Part shown: positions 6,341-11,776 of the stretch, one piece after another | How positions within the stretch are numbered: position 1 is the stretch's first letter | Layout of the letters: every line of letters begins with the position of its first letter | Position numbers and translations under genes: made by a program | Source: Deltaproteobacteria bacterium | Lineage (GTDB): Bacteria; Desulfobacterota; Desulfobacteria; Desulfobacterales; C00003060 | Assembly: GCA_003647435.1 (NCBI GenBank) | Contig: QMMV01000028.1 | Coordinates: 1 to 11,776, forward strand | Direction of reading: 5' to 3' | DNA: 11,776 nucleotides | Notes under the pieces: generated by a model | What the model was told of the DNA's origin: nothing | Database searches by the model: none | Seen by the model: the letters and a program-made list of their open reading frames with translations, nothing else

Positions 6341-7633
6341 ATGAGCAGGAGTTTCATGCCAGAGGTCAAAACGGAGGAAGAGCTGAAAGCACTACAGCTC
6401 GATGGGTTGAAGTGGACAGTGAGGCATGCATACACAAATTCGCCGTTCTATCGCAAGCGGCTTGAGGCGGCAGGTGTTGTGCCTGAGTCGATAAAGAGTC
6501 TTGATGATCTGAAAAGGCTTCCCTTCACCACTGCATCAGATCTTCAAGAGGGGTATCCCTTTCCACTCAGAGCCGTTGATGATGAAGAAATTGTCCGTAT
6601 TCATGCCTCAACCGGTACCACAGGCAAGCGCAAGATCCTGTGTTATACAAAAAAAGATATCGATGACTGGGCGAACATGTTTGCGCGATGTTATGAAATG
6701 GCCGGCGTGACCAGAAGAGACCGCGTGCAGATTGCAGTAGGCTACGGACTGTGGACTGCGGGAGTCGGCTTCCAACTCGGCTGTGAACGCTTTGGCGCCA
6801 TGGCGGTGCCGGTAGGTCCGGCGAATCGAGATATGCACTGTGAACTCATGGTGGATCTGCAGACCACGGTCTTTTGTTGTACGGCATCTATGGGCCTTCT
6901 TATGGCTGAAGAGATTCACAACAGAAATCTCAGAGACAGGATTGCCGTCAAGAAGGTAATCTTTGGAGCAGAACGCCACAGCGCGGCCATGCGCAGGAAG
7001 ATAGAAGAATACTTCGGGATCGAAGAGAGTTTTGATATCCCGGGCCTTACTGAGCTGTATGGGCCGGGCACGGGCCTTGATTGCGAAAAACATGAAGGAG
7101 TGCACTACTGGGCAGACTATTATATCCTGGAAATCATCAACCCGGAGACCTTAGAGCCGCTGCCGCCGGGTGAAACAGGGGAGATGGTAGTAACCACGCT
7201 GCGCAAAGAAGGGGCACCATTGATTCGCTACCGCACCCGCGATTTGACCTACTTGCACCCTGAACCATGCTCCTGCGGGAGTGTACTTCCGATGCATGGT
7301 CCTTTGCTCGGCCGCACAGATGATATGTTCATCATCCGCGGGGTAAATATCTATCCCGCTCAAATTGATCGTATACTTTCACAAGAACCTGGTGTGGAAA
7401 GCGAATATCAGGTAATCCTGAACAGAAAGGAGGGTAAGGACTATATGACCATCCGGGCGGAGCGTGCAAAAACTGCAAACCCGTCTGAAGACGAGGCGAT
7501 CACCGCCCGGCTGGAAAATGTCATCAGGCACAAACTTCTTGTGCGAGGCAGGGTGGAACTGGTCGATTATGCCAGCTTGCCGCGAACCTCAAGAAAAACA
7601 AGGCGCGTTTTTGATGAACGAAATAATGGTTGA
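6341..7633 (+). CDS. Phenylacetate-CoA ligase family (PaaK-like) acyl/aryl-CoA ligase
   Basis: This 430-residue member of the adenylate-forming (ANL) superfamily, PaaK branch, would activate a carboxylic acid with ATP and CoA through an acyl-AMP. Positions below count from the GTG at 6338. The phosphate-binding motif is HASTGTTGK (89-97). TELYGPG (238-244) is the adenine-side motif, YRTRDL is at 298-303 and GRTDDMFIIRGVNIYP, the hinge into the C-terminal domain, is at 325-340. The C-terminal catalytic lysine is probably K420 in SRKTRRVFDER. A PCSCG motif (310-314) is PaaK-like. The ATG at 6341 is preferred because GGGAGG lies 5 nt upstream; the GTG at 6338 is only 2 nt from it. Phenylacetate itself is not shown: benzoate-like, indoleacetate or other aryl acids are equally possible. 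It sits between the ATPase and binding-protein genes. Confidence 0.88.
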   Translation: MSRSFMPEVKTEEELKALQLDGLKWTVRHAYTNSPFYRKRLEAAGVVPESIKSLDDLKRLPFTTASDLQEGYPFPLRAVDDEEIVRIHASTGTTGKRKILCYTKKDIDDWANMFARCYEMAGVTRRDRVQIAVGYGLWTAGVGFQLGCERFGAMAVPVGPANRDMHCELMVDLQTTVFCCTASMGLLMAEEIHNRNLRDRIAVKKVIFGAERHSAAMRRKIEEYFGIEESFDIPGLTELYGPGTGLDCEKHEGVHYWADYYILEIINPETLEPLPPGETGEMVVTTLRKEGAPLIRYRTRDLTYLHPEPCSCGSVLPMHGPLLGRTDDMFIIRGVNIYPAQIDRILSQEPGVESEYQVILNRKEGKDYMTIRAERAKTANPSEDEAITARLENVIRHKLLVRGRVELVDYASLPRTSRKTRRVFDERNNG

Positions 7634-7672
7634 AGCTCGAATATAAAAAGAACATTGTGAAAGGAGTGTATT

Positions 7673-8860
7673 ATGAAAAGACTTAACAGAATCATGTTGT
7701 TTGTTGCTATGTCAGCTGTATTGGGATTATCAGGACCAGCCGGGGCTGCAGAACCGATCAAGCTCGGAGCATTCTTTGACCTTTCCGGTCCAGCAGCAGC
7801 CATTGGGACACCTACAAAACTGGTAGCCCAAATGGTTGTAGATCAGATCAACAAGGCCGGGGGCATCAACGGCAGGCCGCTGAAATTGATCATCGGCGAT
7901 ACAGAAGGGAACCCCACCAAGGCAGTGATGGTGGCAAAAAAATTGATTGAGGTAGATAAAGTCGTTGCACTCATCGGTCCTACACGCACAGGAACCGGGA
8001 TGGCGGTAAAAATGAAGCTTTTGCAAAAAGCCCGGGTTCCGACGTTTATGACTGTGGGGGGTGATCCTGTCATCATGGAGGGAAAGCACGGTGGGAAGAA
8101 TTTTGGCTCGGCCAAATGGGTGTTTAAGTCCCCTCAGCGCAGCTCCGTAGCCGTAAAAAAGATACTCGGCTTTATGGAAAAAAGAGGGATCAAAAGGATT
8201 GCTATCGCCACATGTGCAGATGGTTTTGGCCGGGATGGCAAGAGATGGCTTGCGAAGCTTGCACCAAAGTTTGGTATAGAGGTGGTTGCCGAAGAGTCCT
8301 TTCAGCCTACCGATAAAGATATGACTGCCCAGCTTGCCAAGATCAAGGCTACAGGTCCCCAGGCCATTGTGTGCTGGACGATTGGGCCCGCCGGGGCAAT
8401 ATTTGCCAAGAATGTAAAACAACTTGGCATTACCATCCCTCTTTATCAGTGTCATGGGCTCCCGGATCCCAAGTACATCGAACTGGCGGGGGCGGCTTCA
8501 GAAGGAAACATCATGCCATCTACCAAATTGATGGCAGCAGACCAGCTACCGGATAGCGATCCTCAGAAGGCGGTGATCCGCAAATTCATCCACCTCTACA
8601 ATGATGTTTACCACTATAACAGGCAGTTTCCCATCAACACCCATTCTGGTTATGCATGGGATGCCATCTACATGGTGGCAAACGCCATGAAAAAAGCCGG
8701 GACTGACCCGGCGAAGCTAAGGGATGCCATTGAGCAAACGAAAGATTACGTGGGAGTGAGCGGTATTTACACCCTTTCGCCAAAGGACCACAACGGCTTG
8801 GGAACCGATTCCATGGTGATTGTCCAGATCAGGGGTGGAAAATGGAAGTTGTTGGAATAA
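7673..8860 (+). CDS. Liv-type periplasmic substrate-binding protein (LivK-like)
   Basis: This 395-residue protein is a type I periplasmic binding protein (Peripla_BP_6, LivK/AmiC-like) that delivers the ligand to the permeases. It has a classic signal peptide: basic start MKRLNR, hydrophobic core to about residue 20, and a likely signal peptidase I cleavage after AGA at 25. The mature N-terminus gives IKLGAFFDLSGPAAAIG (29-45). GGINGRPLKLIIGDTEGNPTKA (63-84, abbreviated from the family block) and VVALIGPTRTGTGMA (97-111) are family signatures. AAGGAG-type sequence AAGGAGTG precedes the ATG with good spacing. It lies 39 bp after the ligase gene, so it is probably in the same operon, which ends here. 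Binding proteins of this family outside amino acid uptake are known to bind aromatic acids, for example 4-hydroxybenzoate and p-coumarate systems in Rhodopseudomonas, consistent with the neighbouring ligase. Confidence 0.92.
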   Translation: MKRLNRIMLFVAMSAVLGLSGPAGAAEPIKLGAFFDLSGPAAAIGTPTKLVAQMVVDQINKAGGINGRPLKLIIGDTEGNPTKAVMVAKKLIEVDKVVALIGPTRTGTGMAVKMKLLQKARVPTFMTVGGDPVIMEGKHGGKNFGSAKWVFKSPQRSSVAVKKILGFMEKRGIKRIAIATCADGFGRDGKRWLAKLAPKFGIEVVAEESFQPTDKDMTAQLAKIKATGPQAIVCWTIGPAGAIFAKNVKQLGITIPLYQCHGLPDPKYIELAGAASEGNIMPSTKLMAADQLPDSDPQKAVIRKFIHLYNDVYHYNRQFPINTHSGYAWDAIYMVANAMKKAGTDPAKLRDAIEQTKDYVGVSGIYTLSPKDHNGLGTDSMVIVQIRGGKWKLLE

Positions 8861-8908
8861 GGAAGACACGCCGGGCAGGCTTGTGTCCTGCTCAGGCAAC
8901 CACCGGCA

Positions 8909-9172
8909 TTATGATGCTTCGAGTTGCTGTTCATGCAAGCGAAGGCACCAGCGCCTGTATTTGCACTGGAGTTGATCGCAATCAGCACCCGCTTTACCAA
9001 AACAGTCGAAGTTGCCTTCTTTGCGCTGTTTTCTGCGTATGATGGGTGTGATGACTTCTCTAAAACAAGAAGGGCAAAGGGAAGAGGTGAAATCGTCGGC
9101 TTTCCAGGAAACCGGCGCCTCCTTTTCCCACTCTTTACCGCATCGAATGCACTTAACACGTAATTTGCCCAT
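8909..9172 (-). CDS. Small eight-cysteine (zinc-ribbon-like) protein
   Basis: This 87-residue protein has two four-cysteine groups. The first is zinc-ribbon-like: C8-x2-C11 (CIRC) and C33-x2-C36 (CPSC). The second is C57-x7-C65-x4-C70-x5-C76 within FDCFGKAGADCDQLQCKYR. It is rich in basic residues (ITPIIRRKQRKEG, 41-53), has no signal peptide and no membrane segment, so it is probably cytoplasmic and may bind zinc or an iron-sulfur cluster and perhaps nucleic acid or a protein partner. The start at 9172 (MGKLRVKCIRC) is chosen because AAGGA lies 8 nt upstream; the frame is open further upstream to 9259, with another ATG at 9178 too close to that site. It converges on the binding-protein gene 48 bp away. 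I cannot assign a function. Dense, regularly spaced cysteines and a good ribosome site make it a real gene. Confidence 0.72.
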   Translation of the reverse strand: MGKLRVKCIRCGKEWEKEAPVSWKADDFTSSLCPSCFREVITPIIRRKQRKEGNFDCFGKAGADCDQLQCKYRRWCLRLHEQQLEAS

Positions 9173-9451
9173 TGTCATAGTCCTTAAATGGAGAGCAGAA
9201 GTTCTTTTTACTTCCTTAGCAGATATCCGTTTTAGCAAATAATTGCAAAAGTTGGGCATCGATATACGATGTCATTACAAAAGTCAAGGATTATTTTTCT
9301 TCTTTCAGCATTTTCAGCCTCCGGCGGAATACTCTCAACAGAGAAAAAGGTAGTGGGAAACTCCGACCAAACAAGTTGCGCCCTGCTCAGTTGATAAATG
9401 CAGTTTGCGTGCCATGTAGCCATCTATAGTAGGCGAGGCGGATAAAGAAAA
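9173..9451. other. Divergent intergenic region between the cysteine-rich gene and lysE
   Basis: This 279-bp stretch holds no credible gene. It contains the possible divergent promoters around 9220-9270, described separately, and the inverted repeat ATCG-N5-CGAT (9258-9270), a possible operator. The stretch 9271-9430 shows no recognisable signal. Confidence 0.5.
9220..9270. promoter_or_regulatory. Possible overlapping divergent promoters sharing TTGCAA
   Basis: The palindrome TTGCAA (9243-9248) can act as a -35 hexamer on both strands. Leftward, TATCTG follows after 17 nt (9225-9220), giving a start near 9213 and a leader of about 41 nt for the cysteine-rich gene. Rightward, TACGAT follows after 16 nt (9265-9270), about 180 nt ahead of lysE. 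The -10 hexamers are weak (3 and 4 of 6), so this is tentative. Confidence 0.3.
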
Positions 9452-10108
9452 ATGACAGCCCTCCAACCTGCAATCTTGCTCATAAGCATTTTTGGCACTT
9501 CCTTTCTACTTGCCCTTTCCGGTGCCCTGATGCCGGGACCCGTCCTTACGGTTACCATAAGCGAAAGCTCCAGCAGGGGATTCTGGGCAGGCCCCCTTAT
9601 CATTGTGGGCCACGGGATACTGGAGCTTTGCCTCGTTATCATGTTACTCATCGGACTTGGTCCCTATCTTGCGAAAGACATCGTATTTGGTGTCATTGGG
9701 GTTTTCGGGGCCTTGATCTTGATATGGATGGCCATCAGCATGTTTAGATCCATTCCGGCCCTCACCTTTAAGCTCGAACAGGAAGCCAAAGGCGGGAGAC
9801 AGCTCGTGTGGTCCGGCATTCTCATGAGCCTTGCCAATCCTTACTGGACGATATGGTGGGCAACCGTCGGCCTCGGTTACCTGGGCTATTCGATGAAATG
9901 CGGCCCGGCAGGTGTATTGGCCTTTTTTGCAGGTCACATCACGGCTGATTTTGCCTGGTATTCAGGAATATCTTTTACCGTTTCAAAGGGACGAGGCTTC
10001 ATAAAAGACAAAACGTACAAAAGGATTGTAGGAGTCTGTGCCTCCGCTCTGGTGGTTTTCAGCCTCTGGTTTGGTTTCATGGGGATACAGAAATTGATGA
10101 ACGCCTGA
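9452..10108 (+). CDS. LysE family transporter (amino acid exporter)
   Basis: This 218-residue inner-membrane protein belongs to the LysE/RhtB superfamily, which exports amino acids or similar small molecules using the proton gradient. It has about six hydrophobic helices. The family signature near the first helix is GALMPGPVLTVTISESSSRG (24-43), with the characteristic PGP; the mid-protein signature is SLANPYWTIWW (126-136). Length is typical (about 200-220). The ATG at 9452 is preceded by the A-rich AAAGAAAA and a more distant GAGGCGG; the ribosome site is mediocre. It stands alone on the plus strand, convergent with the TPR/YidD pair, with a shared inverted repeat between them. The substrate cannot be read from sequence, and there is no adjacent LysG-type regulator. 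Confidence 0.88.
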   Translation: MTALQPAILLISIFGTSFLLALSGALMPGPVLTVTISESSSRGFWAGPLIIVGHGILELCLVIMLLIGLGPYLAKDIVFGVIGVFGALILIWMAISMFRSIPALTFKLEQEAKGGRQLVWSGILMSLANPYWTIWWATVGLGYLGYSMKCGPAGVLAFFAGHITADFAWYSGISFTVSKGRGFIKDKTYKRIVGVCASALVVFSLWFGFMGIQKLMNA

Positions 10109-10133
10109 AAAATCCTTTGTGGAGGGGCCAACA

Positions 10134-10160
10134 GAAGACAAGCTTCACGCATTTGTCTTC
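10134..10160. terminator. Hairpin between converging genes, possible bidirectional terminator
   Basis: GAAGACAA (10134-10141) and TTGTCTTC (10153-10160) form a perfect 8-bp stem with an 11-nt loop. It lies 25 bp after the lysE stop and overlaps the final stop codon (10161-10159) of the frame that continues past the UGA in the TPR gene. There is no T run on the plus strand; the minus-strand side has only a short TGTT. It supports the idea that the minus-strand transcription unit ends here and not at the internal UGA. Confidence 0.4.
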
Positions 10161-10446
10161 AAAACGTGATCTTATACAACAGCGCCAGGTTCCGGTCGGG
10201 CATTTTCCCTGCGGAGACCTCAACTTTTGAGTGCTCTTTCAACTTTTGTAGAAATGTACGTTTTTTCCTTCGGTTGTATTTGTGGGCGCTGCTTACCGCG
10301 CTATAAATATTGCCGGAATAAAGCCCCAGTTCGAAAAATGTGATAAGACCGCCGAGGAACTCTCTACCATCGTCAAAGGCTTCACAGGCCGCACAGATCA
10401 TCGCCCCGTTAAGCAAAAAGGCAATCACGGCATCTTGATACCTCTC
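10159..10446 (-). other. In-frame continuation of the TPR gene beyond an internal UGA
   Basis: After the UGA at 10449-10447 the same frame stays open for 95 codons to a TGA at 10161-10159. It reads ERYQDAV, then a hydrophobic IAFLLNGAMICAACEAF, then FLGGLITFFELGLYSGNIYS and a basic tail with HKYNRRKKR. Together with the residues just before the UGA (AGLLAVIPGAGHLY) it makes one coherent C-terminal membrane domain: the PGxGxLY turn is normally followed directly by such helices. There is no ribosome site for an independent start at the first GTG (10428). It is either the lost end of a nonsense-mutated gene or is translated by recoding of the UGA, for example as selenocysteine. See the findings. 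Confidence 0.65.
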
Positions 10447-11100
10447 TCAATAGAGATGCCCGGCGCCGGGTATCACGGCAAGCAGCCCTGCAACCGTCGG
10501 ATTCTTAGTTTTCAGAAATTTTTTTTTATTAATCTCTTCTGAGAGCCGTTTGAGGCGGTAGATATCTCTATTCTTCGGGCTAATCTTGTCAAAAGAAGCG
10601 ATAGCTTTTTCCATGGCATCAGTCTCAAGATAGATCCAGCCGCGCCGGTAGTAGGCCTCATCCTTTGTATCCTGATCCGGCTCCATTGCAAGAAGGTTAT
10701 CCAAGGTAGTAAGAGCCGGCCCAAATTCCCGGAGCCCGACATGGCACTCGCTCACCTTGAAATAGGACTTGAGAGAAAGCTCCGAATCACGATATTTTTT
10801 GATGACCGCATCAAATGAGGCGATCGCTTGTCTGAATTGTTTCCCTTGAAAATAAGAAAGGCCGATCTTGTACATCGCAAGTTCCGCCCGGGGCTCTTGC
10901 GGGAAAAAGTGAATAAAGCGCTCATACTCGCTGATTGCCCTGTAATATTCTCCCCTGCAAAAATAGCTTTCAGCAAACTCGAACTGCCGGTCGGCATCAA
11001 TGGTTATTGATGTTTGAGCTGCGACGGGGCCGGGGTACAGGATTGAGAGAATAACTATGGCTACCGGCAAGAGACACTTTGTGAATGTGCTATTTTTCAC
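10447..11100 (-). CDS. Secreted/anchored TPR protein, reading frame interrupted by in-frame UGA
   Basis: Up to the UGA this gives 217 residues; 313 if read through to 10159. It begins with a signal peptide or anchor (KNSTFTK, hydrophobic core, cleavage likely at PVAA-QT near 28). Three to four tetratricopeptide units follow, about residues 38-180, for example FEFAESYFCRGEYYRAISEYERF-type helices (abridged), AMYKIGLSYFQGKQFRQAIA and AYYRRGWIYLETDAMEKAIA, resembling BamD/YbgF-type periplasmic scaffolds. A PGAGHLY turn ends the visible frame. The GTG start at 11100 is chosen because GGTGG lies 4 nt upstream and it gives a proper signal peptide; an ATG at 11115 is less likely. It overlaps the YidD-like gene by 11 nt, so translation is coupled. 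Function is unknown; envelope assembly is an inference from YidD. Confidence 0.75.
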   Translation of the reverse strand: MKNSTFTKCLLPVAIVILSILYPGPVAAQTSITIDADRQFEFAESYFCRGEYYRAISEYERFIHFFPQEPRAELAMYKIGLSYFQGKQFRQAIASFDAVIKKYRDSELSLKSYFKVSECHVGLREFGPALTTLDNLLAMEPDQDTKDEAYYRRGWIYLETDAMEKAIASFDKISPKNRDIYRLKRLSEEINKKKFLKTKNPTVAGLLAVIPGAGHLY

Positions 11101-11500
11101 GGTACCACCAGAAATCATTGTTTTCGACGGGGTCATAACACTTTTGCTCTCCGTTGTCGATGATTGCAGGAGACAGCCGCAATTCATCACGCCCGCACCG
11201 CAAGAGGCGGTCCCATGTCATGATCAGGCCAAGGAAAAAGCCGTGCTTTTCAAAGCACTCAATGCTATATCGAGAACAACACGGATACATGGGACAATGA
11301 CTCCCGTCAATGGGCGAAATATAGTCTCTGTAAAGCCTGACCAGAAAAGCGCCCGGGCCGGAAGCCTGTTGTGGTTCACGATAAGTTACCCGGTTTTCCG
11401 CAACACTTTGCCATGGCCCTTTCATCAGATCATCCCGGGCGCAAGCCTGCGTTGCATACGCCAGAAGCAACATGATCAAGATTGATAAAAGCTTTTTCAT
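11090..11500 (-). CDS. YidD-domain protein with N-terminal signal peptide
   Basis: The central part (about residues 55-103 of 136) matches YidD, the membrane protein insertion efficiency factor that assists YidC. The motif RLYRDYISPIDGSHCPMYPC leads into CSRYSIECFEKHG and ends RLLRCG; the conserved cysteines are C69, C75 and C102. Ordinary YidD is a short protein of about 70-90 residues with an amphipathic start. This one adds a true signal-peptide-like N-terminus (MKKLLSILIMLLLAYATQACA, with likely cleavage after ACA near 21) and a polar C-terminal tail, which would place the domain in the periplasm. No canonical lipobox is seen at the cysteine. The ATG at 11500 (MKKLL) is preferred over a GTG at 11509; neither has a clear ribosome site. 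It is the first gene of a coupled pair with the TPR gene. Confidence 0.85.
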   Translation of the reverse strand: MKKLLSILIMLLLAYATQACARDDLMKGPWQSVAENRVTYREPQQASGPGAFLVRLYRDYISPIDGSHCPMYPCCSRYSIECFEKHGFFLGLIMTWDRLLRCGRDELRLSPAIIDNGEQKCYDPVENNDFWWYREK

Positions 11501-11776
11501 TGCCGGCACGGGGTGAAAGGAGTCTGAAAACGAATAGTCCGAAAGAGAGAAAAAATCAATAGCTGTTTCAGGGTTGGTGGTGTTCGCGTAAAAGCGTTTG
11601 ACATATTGGCCATATCTTTAATAGTATCAGTTTAGCTTTTTGAAAATATTATTGCGGACAGGCCATCCGATTGGAGACTGGCTCACTGTATGAGAGCATT
11701 ACTGAGCGTTGAGAAAAAACAGTATCCTGGATATTCACCCTTGACGATAACTGATATTGTGAGCGAATGGATGTTA
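11501..11776. other. Right-edge region, mostly intergenic
   Basis: This stretch upstream of the YidD-like gene has no complete gene. It contains a rightward promoter-like sequence (11598-11627). A frame open to the window edge starts with ATG at 11690 (MRALLSVEKKQYPGYSPL), 29 codons in view. It could be the start of a rightward gene, but it has no clear ribosome site and is too short to call. No convincing promoter for the YidD-like gene is seen; a weak TTGATT-N17-TATTCG occurs on the minus strand. Confidence 0.4.
11598..11627 (+). promoter_or_regulatory. Promoter-like sequence facing the right edge
   Basis: A perfect TTGACA (11598-11603) is followed after 18 nt by TAGTAT (11622-11627), 4 of 6 matches to the -10 consensus. 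The spacer contains ATAT-TGGCC-ATAT, a possible operator. It would drive a gene beginning near or beyond the right edge. Confidence 0.35.

Noticed and set aside
8861..8908. Terminator between the binding-protein gene and the cysteine-rich gene
   Set aside because: GACAC/GTGTC is only five pairs and there is no T run on either strand.
10447..10449. General reassignment of UGA (alternative genetic code)
   Set aside because: Other genes in the window, such as the EAL-HDOD gene, pyrE, livH and livM, end at UGA at normal family lengths, so UGA is a stop here.
11690..11776. Partial gene at the right edge
   Set aside because: Only 29 codons are visible, with no clear ribosome site or motif; recorded in the right-edge entry only.

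Overview
The window looks like a chromosomal stretch from an anaerobic Desulfobacterota-type (former Deltaproteobacteria) organism, perhaps a syntroph. This rests on gene style only: an EAL-HDOD signalling protein behind a sigma-54-type promoter, a branched-chain-amino-acid-type (Liv) ABC transporter joined to a phenylacetate-CoA-ligase-like enzyme, a radical SAM protein with a TPR tail, and a small eight-cysteine protein. There is no rRNA or other taxonomic marker, so the placement is an inference. I found no tRNA, rRNA, CRISPR array or intact transposase.

Left part (1-3227). The 3' end of a probable radical SAM/TPR gene runs in from the left edge. A 289-bp gap carries a good sigma-54 (-24/-12) promoter facing an EAL+HDOD gene with a TTG start. 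Between that gene and the converging pyrE lies a roughly 357-bp element (2264-2620) with imperfect terminal inverted repeats, eleven 9-bp tandem repeats and several hairpins. It resembles a MITE or IS remnant.

Middle part (3228-8860). The pyrE promoter region is followed by an orphan plus-strand promoter and a strong intrinsic terminator with no gene between them, a candidate small RNA. A five-gene operon then runs left to right: LivH- and LivM-type permeases, a LivG-type ATPase, a PaaK-type acyl/aryl-CoA ligase and a secreted LivK-type binding protein. No LivF-type second ATPase is present. The likely job is uptake of an organic acid, plausibly aromatic, followed by CoA activation in the cytoplasm.

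Right part (8861-11776). A short minus-strand gene encodes an 87-residue protein with eight cysteines. Possible divergent promoters separate it from a LysE-family exporter. Converging on lysE is a two-gene minus-strand unit: a YidD-domain protein with a signal peptide, overlapping by 11 nt a TPR protein with a C-terminal membrane domain. The TPR gene is interrupted by an in-frame UGA at 10449-10447, after which the same frame continues for 95 more residues of convincing membrane protein. The UGA is either a simple nonsense mutation or a recoded codon such as selenocysteine. It is the observation most worth following up.
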